Assembly (NCBI GenBank): GCA_026770585.1
Contig: MU646540.1
Location: forward strand, 1 to 10,735
Direction of reading: 5' to 3'
Source of the DNA: Baffinella frigidus
Taxonomy: Eukaryota > Cryptophyceae > Cryptomonadales > Baffinellaceae
Length of the DNA: 10,735 nt
Made by a program: the position numbers and the translations under genes. Shown here piece by piece: positions 1-7,285 of the stretch (position 1 is its first letter; every line of letters begins with the position of its first letter). Below the pieces are notes generated by a model. It ran no database searches and had not been told where the DNA came from. It saw only the letters and a list, made by a program, of their open reading frames with translations.

Positions 1-2
1 AA

Positions 3-3000
3 CACTTTTCAGGCACACTTGGAGTCTCGAGGAACTCCAGGCGGACTGAAGCGGCACTGAGTCGCAGGGATCTGGCCTCGGAAGCCGAACGTCTGAGTCA
101 GTTTGTTGGAGACGCGTACGACCTTGACATGGACCAAAGCGAGGCGGAAGAAGAATACTTGAGAAGCCCTCTGGAGGCCCAATGCTTTTACCCGGAGCTA
201 AGGGCGAGGGAGATGCGCGATCACTACGACATCCAGTACACCACGTCGCGGATGACAAGGCGGCAAAGGGAACAAGTTGAGCCGCCCGACGGGGACCCCT
301 ATTACACGGCATCGGAGAACGGTGTCCTCGCGGCGCGCATGACCCAACGAGCGTGGGCTCATCAATTTAATAATCATCAGGAACTGACGAAGCGGAGAGG
401 TCTTGAAAGGAGTGTACTTGAACTTCTGGACTTGTACAATTTCGAAATGGACACAGGAAGACCGCCCTGGGCGGTGCCAGACGAAAGGCAGGGTAGCTGG
501 GCACGGAGAGGTGCTCCGACGCCGCCAGACGAACCGGATGATGATGGAGAAGAGGGCGGGATGCCCTCACCCCAAGGTGTAAGACCTCGTCCCAGGTTTC
601 GCCCAACGCGTCCTCCGGCGGTCGACCCTCGACCGCCGAGAGGCACTCGCCCTTCGACCGCCCCAAGAGCTGGGGATCCCCGACCGCCTAGAGACGCCGA
701 CCCTCCAGACGATGGATCTCACGCGGAGCCCACTGAAGCTGCGACTGAAGAGGGACGGAATGCTCAAGTGGGAAAGTCGGAGGGGGACACCTCCATGGAA
801 GATGTTGACGATGCCACTTTGACGGATTTGAACGCGGAAACTGCTGCCGAAGCCTCCGGATCGCCGACGGGACACTCCCCCACGGATCATCCTCACAACG
901 TCTTGAGTGGCGGTGTTGACAATGCAAAATTGGAGGGACCCACACGGGAAAAGATACTGGACTGGTTGGACCAAAATCAAATCCCGCAGAGGACCTGTGA
1001 GTGCGGAAGCGTGCAGCCTGGATGGGATCCGGATGTTTTCGACGACGATTCCACGGAGATGACAGTCGGGCGCGGACTGGAGGCAATTCTCGAACGGGGG
1101 ACACACCGACAAGTTAGGGTATGGAAGCCTCCGGCGTCGGAGCGACCGATCGTGTTGGACAGCAACTCTCTTTTCTCTGTCACTTGTGACAGCTCGATTC
1201 TGTTCAACCTTCGACGGCTGGCCTCAGACATGATAGCCGTGATGCATTCCAACATCCAGCGATTCACCCATGTTGGGGATGTCGAGTTGGAGGTCAGTCA
1301 CGGCGGAGTCACCCGCAGGGTGAGCGTTCCCGACGTATACTTGGGAAGTGGCGAAATGGAGGCGACGCTGCTTTCCATTCCAGCACTGAGGAAATCGGGC
1401 TTTCAAGTGGAACTGCGTGAGAACACGGCGAGGGTATCAATTCCCGCGGGAGCTGTCCTTGGCAACACACTTCCTGAATCGGAGGTCTCGCTGGAACACG
1501 TGTGTGGATTTCGGGATGGGCTACTAGTACTGGGGGCCTCACCAAGGGTGAATGGACAATCGCCTCCGAAGCACGAGGTTCCTGACTCACGTGGGAGCGA
1601 GACGCGCGCATGTTTCGGCTGGAACTCGCTACTACCCTCCGAGGACGAGGTAGCGGCGGTGTACCAGCTCATGTCTGGGACAATGATGAAGTCTCACGCC
1701 CTGGTTGACACAGGATCTCAAATTGACGTTCTGTCTGATGCGAAGTACTTCGTGGAAGGATCCATCAGACCGTGCTCTCTACAGATCTCTGGAGCGTGTG
1801 GCTCAACGTCCACCCTCGAACAAGTGGGAGAGATCGACATAGACCTCGGAGATGGTGCTCGCCTGAAACTACCGGAGGTGTACTTTGACAGTTCAGGAAA
1901 GGCCGGGAACATCTTGAGCTGGTGCAGCATGGTGAAGGGAGGACTCGCCCCCCGTTTGTCCGGAAACTATTCAACCTCCGGGCTGCTCTTCGTCAACCAT
2001 GGAGAGGCAGATTCGGCTCCAAGAATGGTCTTCAAACGCTTTTTCGAACTGGGGGGCCTGACGATGCTTCCACTGTACGCGGGAGACAGGGAGGCAAGGC
2101 AGGACCAATACATGGAGCGCTCTCGACGACAGAAACCTCAAGCGGCGGCAAAGGTGCATGTGGTGGGAGAGATGGCCGACTCACACAACAGACGATCGAC
2201 TCGTGGAACCTTGTACGATCCTATTCAAACCGTACATGCGTGTCTTGGGCACGCTCCTCTCGCGAAGCTGAAGTCAATGAGTCCACACGTGTCGCACTGG
2301 CCGAAGGGCGTGAAACACGAAGTAGTGGAAAGGAAGTACTCTGATCCCTCCTTTTGCTCGGTGTGTGCTCTTTCGAAAATGAGGCGAGGAAACTCCGGGA
2401 AGTGGGGTCCGAGCGAATGCACCCGTGTGAATGAGAAGCTTTACTGCGACGTTCTGGATGTGGGGAAGGCGAACAAGGCAGTGAACGGTGACCGATACCT
2501 TCTCATACTCGCGGATCGTTTTTCGGGGTACCTGAGAGGCTTCTTCGCGAAAACCCAGGACGCAGTCGTTGCGAAACTGGAGTCTGAGGCGGCGTGGGCA
2601 TCTCGATGTCACCGAAAACCGTGGGGCACGGTGCAAAGTGACAACGCCCCAGTCCTGGTGAAAGCCCTGGCGGACTTGGGAAAGGTCTACGGGTTTGTGT
2701 CCAGAGCCTCTTGCTCGTATCGACAGGATCGAAACGGGATGGCGGAACACTCCTTATACCGTGTGGCTAGAGCTGGTAAAGGTCTGCTCCTGCACTCGGG
2801 ACTCGGCGCTCACGTTTGGAACTACGCCTTCGAAACGGCAATTGATATTCTGAACAAGACGCCAAGCCGAGCAAACGAGGGGAAAGGACACGGAGGCATA
2901 GCCGAATTGATCTACTTCGAAAAGGACAAACTGGACTTGCGACCACTGAAAATCTTCGGGTGTCTGGCGTTCGCACACCGCTCCAAGACGAAGATGATTG

Positions 3001-6000
3001 CAGAAGGGTTGTCTCCGAAACTACTGCCTCATGCTTTCACCGGGATATACCTTGGGACAACATCTCACCTCTTCAAGGTCCAGGGGTGGTACGTGTTCAC
3101 GCCACATACGGGAAAGATTCATGTGGCTGACACCATCTCCACGAATGACACATACTTTCCCGCCAGGCCTCAGCACTCACGTCAGGATCTCGGATGGGGA
3201 AGTGGCTTGAATCTGTGTATGATGGATAGATCCCCCACCCTTCTGCAAGAGATGTTCGACTCAAACCCGGACGCAGTCCTGGTGGACACCATGACAGAGT
3301 TTTTCCGTGGACTGGTGCACCTAACGACGCTGGATAACCTCGTGGAGGATTTTGACGACCGTCCTGGATTTGAGCTGGTGACGGGCGATGAGGTTTTGCT
3401 GGAGGTGGACAAGGAGCTCCTTCGCGATGCTTCCAGGGGACCAGCATCGGAAGCAAACCGATACATCGAGGGACGAGACGTGACTCCCCTGTACCTACCG
3501 TCCCAGCTGAGGCACTCGTGGGATACAGTGATGAGCGATTTTGAGGATGGGTCGTGTCCGTCCTCTCAACACGAGGATCGCCTGGGACACTCCGGGCGAA
3601 GCACGCCGGGGTCGAACACACATCGGGCACCATTCACCCAAGAGGAACTGGATGGAGCCTCCGGACGAGCACTGGAAGCCGGTCAAAACCGCGAATTGAA
3701 CACCAGCATCGAGAGTCATCCCGAGGAAGTGACCAGGATCTATCCAGAGGAAGGAGCAAAGGACACACGCCGACTTACGTTCGGAGCTGCAACTCAAGTG
3801 GGTCCAGGGGTTCACCCCACTGAGTCGACGGGGGGACACGAGGCTAACTCATCCGAAGGAGACGACGCGGAGTCAACGGGGGGACACGAAGCTGACTCAT
3901 CCGAAGGGTACGACGCAGATCCTTTTGCCGAGGAATACGACTCCACGGCCACCTACCTATCAGACGGGGGACACAGCTCCCCGGACAATGAACAGGAAGA
4001 TGGTTTGGGGACTTTACCTTTGCACAAGGAGATAATCGCTGACGACCTCATCGACGTCGCTGACGACCTCGTCGACGGGGGAAACAGGAAGGGACCAGGG
4101 AAGTTTGCTTCACAAAGCCGAAAGAAACTCCGCGAAGCAGGACGGGCCCCAGCGGTCACGACCCGTTTCGGCAGGAAGGCTGGAGGGAAACAGAAGGACC
4201 CCCTCCTGTGTCGCGCTCAAATGGTTCTCGACTTCAGGAATGAGCACAACTCCAGAAGTTTCAACCTTGCACAGGTGGTGAAGGTGGACTGGAACGCTCA
4301 GACCGGAAAGCTCGCTCCCATCACTGGCCGTGTCGTGAGACGTGTCCTGGTGCGAGTACACCGTCATGGCGGAGCTGCATCGGGGTCACGCATGGAACAG
4401 CGCTTTGAGACATCTTTCTCGGACGGGTCGGCTCACTTTCTGAAAGAACGGGTTCTTCGACAGATGGTAACTAAGAAGAAGAGCCACCCTGTAGAGGAAG
4501 TGACACTCCCATCTTTTCAACGCTACACTCCGGACTCCACGGGGGCACCAAAGACTCGACTGATCAACAAGATGATTACGTCTCGCTTGCCCCCCTGCCT
4601 GAGAGGGGGAAAATGGGAGATGAAAACTCTCTCTCCGGCGGTGGAGGAACTTTACTTCGGAAAGACAGTGTTCCTGCACACTGTTCCCGATTATGAGCTC
4701 ATCCAGGCTGAGGACGGGAACTCCAAGATAGTCATGGTGGTCTCTTCCACGGGGGGGCTTGATCAGTCGACGGTACCCCAGCATTTACCGGCGCAGCCCG
4801 GGAACGTGTATGACGCTCGAAGGAGAGTGGACTGGAAGTTTTGGAAACAAGCAATGCTGGTCGAGATCGAAACCCTGGAGCGGAACGGAACTTTCGCGCA
4901 ACCTATGCGGAAGGGGGACCTACCTCCGGGCACCCATGTGATTCCCCTGACCTGGGTGTACACAATGAAGGTGGATACCACTGGGGCAGAACAGGAGCGG
5001 AGGGCCAGATGCTGCATTCGAGGAGACATGCAGAAGCACATCAACTCGGCGGACTGTTACTCTCCCACTGCTGATATGACCAGTTTCCGGACACTTCTCT
5101 CAATTGCGGCTGCGTGCGGATTTACCGTGAAACAGTTGGATGTAAGTGCGGCATATCTACAGGCAACCATCCCGGAGTCGGAGACCATCTACTGCTCCCT
5201 CCCTCCCGATTTCGAGTCACGCTACGGAGGTGCAGGGTGGATCCTGCCTCTGCTGAAGGCACTATACGGAGGAAGGAACTCCGGGAGACTCTGGTACCTG
5301 GTACTGGCGAAGTTTTTGAGGGAGGAAATGAACTTCAAAGTGTGCGAGGCTGATGGAGGACTGTTCTGTTTCACAGGGACGATCACCGACCAAACGTCGG
5401 GTGAGACTCTGCCCGTCAAGATTCTGAGTGCGTGGCACGTAGACGACGCGGCAGTCGCTGTTTCCGATGTTCGCGCGTGGGATATGGTCGTGGACAAGCT
5501 GGGGAGCCAGTTCAAACTGTCTTCATCTGGGGACATTGGGCAATATCTGGGAGCCAAAGTGACTCAGGACTTGGGCGCGGGGACAATCACGCTCAGTTTG
5601 AGGCACTACATCGAGGCGATGGCGGAGAAGTTCAATTTGGATGTGGAAAGACTCGAGGAGAAGAGGTTGAACGGGGGGTCCAACTACCTAAAGACCCTCC
5701 CAAACTCTGAACGGCTGCAGTCTAGAAACTTCACTGGAGCTCCGGCAGCAAGCGTGGAGGAGAAGAAGCTCTACTACGCAGCTGTGGGCACCCTTGGGTA
5801 CCTCACCAACTTCGCGCGTCCTGACATGAGTCATGCGTTTAATGTACTGGCCAGTTTCTGCAGTGACCCGTCGACCGAGCATTTGACCTCTCTCTATCAC
5901 CTCCTGGCGCATGCGTACATCACGCGCTACGACGAGCTGACCTGGAGACGAGACGCAACGTTCAAACAAGAACTGGCAGGAGTGAAGGTCGAAAAGAACG

Positions 6001-6548
6001 AAGAAGTGTCGTTTTGCGATGCCTCCTTTGCAGACTGTTTCGAAACCCGACGGTCACAAACCGGAGCGCTATGTTTGATGAATGGAGCGGCCGTTGCCTG
6101 GAAATCAACTCGACAGCCCGTCTGCGCCATCAGCACTTGTGAAGCGGAGGCCTATGCGGCGGTGGAGCAAATGAGGATGACACTTTTCGTGCGCAAAATC
6201 GTGACCTTCTTTGGATTCTCCACGGACAAGCCACTCAGGTACGGGGAGGACAACGCAGCCACCGTCGCGCTAGTGCAGGGCGACAAGCTGAGCTCGAGAG
6301 TTCGCTGGTTTGACGTGACCATATTCCGACTTCGGGACGAGGATCGTGCGGGACGCTTTATTTGCGTCAAAGTGGACACCACTCACCAACTGGCGGACAT
6401 TCTGACAAAGACTCTACCTCACGAACAGCAAACTCAGCTGCGGGCGGCGATCCTGGGTCATGCTGATTGGACGCCTCCTCTTCCCCCTAAGGACACTCGC
6501 ACGGGTCTCGAGGGACCCAAGAAGAAGAAATCGAAGGTGGGGAAGTAA
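3..6548 (+). CDS. Ty1/copia-type retrotransposon Pol polyprotein (5' partial)
   Basis: This is a retroelement polyprotein that would cut itself, copy element RNA into DNA and integrate it. The first ATG is at 129, giving 2139 residues (numbering below). The frame is open without stops from base 3, so the true start probably lies left of the window. Order seen: acidic/proline-rich N-terminus (1-330); protease-like A with D344-S-N; protease-like B with D527-T-G; HHCC zinc finger (H703, H708, C743, C746); integrase D774, D838, E873; a GKGF-like region (about 968-1015); acidic linker (1020-1320); unassigned basic module (1362-1446); reverse transcriptase (about 1558-1830) with D1671 and HVDD (D1772-D1773); RNase H (about 1960-2110) with D1964, E2005/E2007 and D2041. 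Integrase before reverse transcriptase is the copia order, not the gypsy order. No CCHC gag knuckle is seen. The intact frame suggests recent activity or selection. Confidence 0.93.
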   Translation, partial: HFSGTLGVSRNSRRTEAALSRRDLASEAERLSQFVGDAYDLDMDQSEAEEEYLRSPLEAQCFYPELRAREMRDHYDIQYTTSRMTRRQREQVEPPDGDPYYTASENGVLAARMTQRAWAHQFNNHQELTKRRGLERSVLELLDLYNFEMDTGRPPWAVPDERQGSWARRGAPTPPDEPDDDGEEGGMPSPQGVRPRPRFRPTRPPAVDPRPPRGTRPSTAPRAGDPRPPRDADPPDDGSHAEPTEAATEEGRNAQVGKSEGDTSMEDVDDATLTDLNAETAAEASGSPTGHSPTDHPHNVLSGGVDNAKLEGPTREKILDWLDQNQIPQRTCECGSVQPGWDPDVFDDDSTEMTVGRGLEAILERGTHRQVRVWKPPASERPIVLDSNSLFSVTCDSSILFNLRRLASDMIAVMHSNIQRFTHVGDVELEVSHGGVTRRVSVPDVYLGSGEMEATLLSIPALRKSGFQVELRENTARVSIPAGAVLGNTLPESEVSLEHVCGFRDGLLVLGASPRVNGQSPPKHEVPDSRGSETRACFGWNSLLPSEDEVAAVYQLMSGTMMKSHALVDTGSQIDVLSDAKYFVEGSIRPCSLQISGACGSTSTLEQVGEIDIDLGDGARLKLPEVYFDSSGKAGNILSWCSMVKGGLAPRLSGNYSTSGLLFVNHGEADSAPRMVFKRFFELGGLTMLPLYAGDREARQDQYMERSRRQKPQAAAKVHVVGEMADSHNRRSTRGTLYDPIQTVHACLGHAPLAKLKSMSPHVSHWPKGVKHEVVERKYSDPSFCSVCALSKMRRGNSGKWGPSECTRVNEKLYCDVLDVGKANKAVNGDRYLLILADRFSGYLRGFFAKTQDAVVAKLESEAAWASRCHRKPWGTVQSDNAPVLVKALADLGKVYGFVSRASCSYRQDRNGMAEHSLYRVARAGKGLLLHSGLGAHVWNYAFETAIDILNKTPSRANEGKGHGGIAELIYFEKDKLDLRPLKIFGCLAFAHRSKTKMIAEGLSPKLLPHAFTGIYLGTTSHLFKVQGWYVFTPHTGKIHVADTISTNDTYFPARPQHSRQDLGWGSGLNLCMMDRSPTLLQEMFDSNPDAVLVDTMTEFFRGLVHLTTLDNLVEDFDDRPGFELVTGDEVLLEVDKELLRDASRGPASEANRYIEGRDVTPLYLPSQLRHSWDTVMSDFEDGSCPSSQHEDRLGHSGRSTPGSNTHRAPFTQEELDGASGRALEAGQNRELNTSIESHPEEVTRIYPEEGAKDTRRLTFGAATQVGPGVHPTESTGGHEANSSEGDDAESTGGHEADSSEGYDADPFAEEYDSTATYLSDGGHSSPDNEQEDGLGTLPLHKEIIADDLIDVADDLVDGGNRKGPGKFASQSRKKLREAGRAPAVTTRFGRKAGGKQKDPLLCRAQMVLDFRNEHNSRSFNLAQVVKVDWNAQTGKLAPITGRVVRRVLVRVHRHGGAASGSRMEQRFETSFSDGSAHFLKERVLRQMVTKKKSHPVEEVTLPSFQRYTPDSTGAPKTRLINKMITSRLPPCLRGGKWEMKTLSPAVEELYFGKTVFLHTVPDYELIQAEDGNSKIVMVVSSTGGLDQSTVPQHLPAQPGNVYDARRRVDWKFWKQAMLVEIETLERNGTFAQPMRKGDLPPGTHVIPLTWVYTMKVDTTGAEQERRARCCIRGDMQKHINSADCYSPTADMTSFRTLLSIAAACGFTVKQLDVSAAYLQATIPESETIYCSLPPDFESRYGGAGWILPLLKALYGGRNSGRLWYLVLAKFLREEMNFKVCEADGGLFCFTGTITDQTSGETLPVKILSAWHVDDAAVAVSDVRAWDMVVDKLGSQFKLSSSGDIGQYLGAKVTQDLGAGTITLSLRHYIEAMAEKFNLDVERLEEKRLNGGSNYLKTLPNSERLQSRNFTGAPAASVEEKKLYYAAVGTLGYLTNFARPDMSHAFNVLASFCSDPSTEHLTSLYHLLAHAYITRYDELTWRRDATFKQELAGVKVEKNEEVSFCDASFADCFETRRSQTGALCLMNGAAVAWKSTRQPVCAISTCEAEAYAAVEQMRMTLFVRKIVTFFGFSTDKPLRYGEDNAATVALVQGDKLSSRVRWFDVTIFRLRDEDRAGRFICVKVDTTHQLADILTKTLPHEQQTQLRAAILGHADWTPPLPPKDTRTGLEGPKKKKSKVGK
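1149..1530 (+). other. Protease-like domain A (degenerate active site)
   Basis: Residues about 341-460 of the polyprotein follow the layout of a copia aspartic protease. There is a hydrophobic strand ending in Asp-Ser (D344-S345), then VGDVELEV, VSVPDVYL, LLSIPALRKSGFQVEL and a closing GLLVL. In family members these correspond to the active-site loop, the G-[IV]-G-x-[IV] strand, the DVxxxP stretch, the L-S-x-x-x-L-x-x-x-G helix and the GLYxL tail. The third active-site residue is Asn (N346), where Gly or Ala is usual. Activity of this copy alone is doubtful; this is an inference from sequence only. Confidence 0.7.
1689..2085 (+). other. Protease-like domain B (intact DTG)
   Basis: Residues about 521-652 again show the protease pattern. 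ALVDTGSQIDVLSD carries D527-T528-G529, followed by VGEIDIDL, LKLPEVYF, NILSWCSMVKGG and a closing GGLTMLPL. The catalytic triplet is canonical. It begins 183 residues after the matching Asp of domain A. Retropepsins normally work as homodimers, each subunit giving one Asp, so this copy could work with itself or pair with domain A. Confidence 0.75.
2220..3180 (+). other. Integrase region: HHCC zinc finger, catalytic core, GKGF-like tail
   Basis: The zinc finger has H703-x4-H708 and C743-x2-C746, the GAG-pre-integrase arrangement of copia elements. The core has D774 in YCDVLDVG, a following strand/turn region (YLLILADRFSGY), D838 in QSDNAPVL and E873 in RNGMAEHS. The strong match to the copia PQQNGVAER box supports the assignment. 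Spacing D838 to E873 leaves 34 residues, one fewer than the classic 35, and the usual DNG is DNA. After the core, residues about 968-1015 match the copia GKGF-like segment (GIYLGTTSHLFKVQGW then KIHVADTIS). Confidence 0.9.
3822..3917 (+). repeat. Two tandem 48-base units inside the polyprotein linker
   Basis: Units 3822-3869 and 3870-3917 are nearly identical and in frame. Each encodes a 16-residue acidic segment beginning ESTGGHEA and containing SSEG. They sit in the disordered, acidic linker between integrase and reverse transcriptase, where a length change would be tolerated. Confidence 0.95.
4038..4079 (+). repeat. Two tandem 21-base units encoding ADDL(I/V)DV-like segment
   Basis: The unit GCTGACGACCTC(A/G)TCGAC plus a spacer codon occurs twice in tandem. 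It encodes ADDLIDV then ADDLVDG, a short acidic amphipathic repeat in the same linker as the 48-base duplication. Confidence 0.85.
4800..5620 (+). other. Reverse transcriptase domain (RVT_2 type)
   Basis: Typical copia reverse transcriptase landmarks occur in order: the leading W(K/R)xAM-like segment (DWKFWKQAMLVEIETL), LTWVYTMKVD, YSPTADMTSFRTLLSIAA, KQLDVSAAYLQA with catalytic D1671, LLKALYGGRNSGRLWY, and WHVDDAAVAVSD with D1772-D1773. The catalytic box is HVDD, not the usual YVDD or FVDD. All three metal-binding aspartates are present, so activity is plausible. Confidence 0.93.
5980..6460 (+). other. RNase H domain of copia type
   Basis: RNase H would remove the RNA template during reverse transcription. 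The sequence shows SFCDASFADCFETRRSQTGA (D1964), AWKSTRQPVCAISTCEAEAY (E2005, E2007), YGEDNAATVAL (D2041) and the closing LADILTKTLP box. All acidic metal ligands expected for the family are visible. A charged tail of about 35 residues follows and ends in a lysine-rich stretch. Confidence 0.92.
6357..6362 (-). promoter_or_regulatory. Possible poly(A) signal for the histone transcript
   Basis: The minus strand reads AATAAA here, about 190 bases past the histone stop codon and inside the RNase H coding region of the opposite gene. A six-base match can arise by chance, and poly(A) signals are not conserved in all protists. Confidence 0.25.
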
Positions 6549-7034
6549 CTACGCCCTCTGATGGAGCTTCAGCATGCGGTCGACGTCTTGGGGAGTGACG
6601 GAGTCTTTGCGAAGGGTGAGGACATGACGGATGTCACTGGGAGTGACGGTGATGGCACCTCGATGGATGGAGGACAGGTTGGAATCATGCATAAGAGTAA
6701 TGACGTAGTCCTCAGCACTCTCCTGGAGCGCCTCTAGAGCATTGGCTGTCCACCGAGTGCAGGACTGGAGGTCGCCGCCGATCTCACGTACGAGGCGACT
6801 GAAGTTGGTCTTGGGGATGAGAAGGCCGGTGGACTTCTGTGCGCGACGAATTTCGCGCAGAGCGAGGGTACCGGCGCGGAGACGATCCGGACGCTTGACT
6901 CCAACGAACTGGTGCGAGGCACGATAAGGATGAGGAGGGATGACTTTGGAGCTCTTTTTCGAGGACGATCCGCTCATTTTCTCGCCTTTGGATGGCGCGG
7001 GGGACTCCGACAATCTTGTCTTATGGCGCACCAT
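6549..7034 (-). CDS. Divergent histone H3, candidate centromeric H3 (CenH3/CENP-A-like)
   Basis: The protein has 161 residues and no intron. The start chosen is the ATG at 7034-7032; the frame upstream contains only a TTG (7115) before a stop. The next ATG (6977) would give 142 residues. The tail (1-48) begins MVRHKTRL, keeping Arg and Lys at the H3 R2 and K4 positions, but lacks the ARKS motifs. The histone fold runs from about residue 53: GTLALREIRRAQKSTGLL (alpha-N), FSRLVREI (alpha-1), RWTANALEALQESAEDYV (alpha-2, W95), SNLSSIH, ITVTPSDI (loop 2) and alpha-3. Trp at the loop1/alpha-2 start and the AEDY sequence are typical of CenH3. However, loop 1 has the same length as canonical H3, lacking the insertion common in CenH3. 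About 20 extra residues follow the normal H3 end. H3 family is nearly certain; CenH3 is likely but unproven. It would sit in nucleosomes, perhaps at centromeres. Confidence 0.92.
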   Translation of the reverse strand: MVRHKTRLSESPAPSKGEKMSGSSSKKSSKVIPPHPYRASHQFVGVKRPDRLRAGTLALREIRRAQKSTGLLIPKTNFSRLVREIGGDLQSCTRWTANALEALQESAEDYVITLMHDSNLSSIHRGAITVTPSDIRHVLTLRKDSVTPQDVDRMLKLHQRA

Positions 7035-7218
7035 ACCAGGCGGAGAGCAGAAAAGCTGACCCCTTTTCGAGGCAAAAAACGTGCCAGTTCTGGGTTTTGT
7101 GAGAGAGATTCCCAAAACGGATCCTTTTATTTGGAGGATCTATTTTGGGCGAATTTATCGGTCAACTTTCGGAGGAACCGTTAAGTCAAATTTTATCCCT
7201 TTTTCTCCAAAAGTGGTC

Positions 7219-7222
<4 letters not shown>
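7035..7222 (-). promoter_or_regulatory. 5' flank of the histone gene, AT-rich with TATA-like stretches
   Basis: This is the upstream region of the minus-strand histone. On the minus strand it contains AAATAAAAGG (plus positions about 7123-7132, some 90 bases before the ATG) and GGATAAAATTTG (about 7187-7198), either of which could act as a TATA-like element. No experimentally defined motif is recognised. The composition is clearly more AT-rich than the coding parts on either side. Confidence 0.35.

Positions 7223-7282
<60 letters not shown>
7223..7282. repeat. (TC)30 microsatellite, (GA)n on the histone-coding strand
   Basis: A perfect run of 30 TC units is followed by a further pyrimidine-rich stretch to about 7300. 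It lies about 190 bases upstream of the histone start. Such tracts often vary in length and are prone to assembly error. The apparent serine-leucine ORF across it is an artefact of the repeat. Confidence 0.98.

Positions 7283-7285
<3 letters not shown>

Larger units (their letters stand above)
1..6548 (+). mobile_element. Body of a Ty1/copia LTR retrotransposon, no LTR in window
   Basis: The domain order protease, integrase, reverse transcriptase, RNase H defines the Ty1/copia (Pseudoviridae) class of LTR retrotransposons. The left end lies outside the window, so a 5' LTR and primer-binding site cannot be judged. On the right, the expected polypurine tract and 3' LTR are not found as separate sequences. 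The stop codon at 6546-6548 is followed at once by the 3' end of a histone gene. The last 30 coding bases (about 6519-6547) are purine-rich and could double as a polypurine tract, but no TG-starting LTR follows. The element is therefore either cut off at its 3' end, or this is a domesticated gene without LTRs. I cannot decide between these. Confidence 0.75.

Noticed and set aside
567-1112. 181-codon open frame on the minus strand inside the polyprotein
   Set aside because: It lies wholly opposite a well-supported coding region, is rich in Arg/Ser as expected of a shadow frame, and matches no family.
3097-3633. 178-codon open frame on the minus strand
   Set aside because: It is a shadow of the integrase tail and linker coding sequence with no recognisable domain.
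6549-7115. Longer histone reading frame starting at 7115
   Set aside because: The codon at 7115-7113 is TTG, not ATG, and the first 27 residues have no histone character; the ATG at 7034 was chosen.
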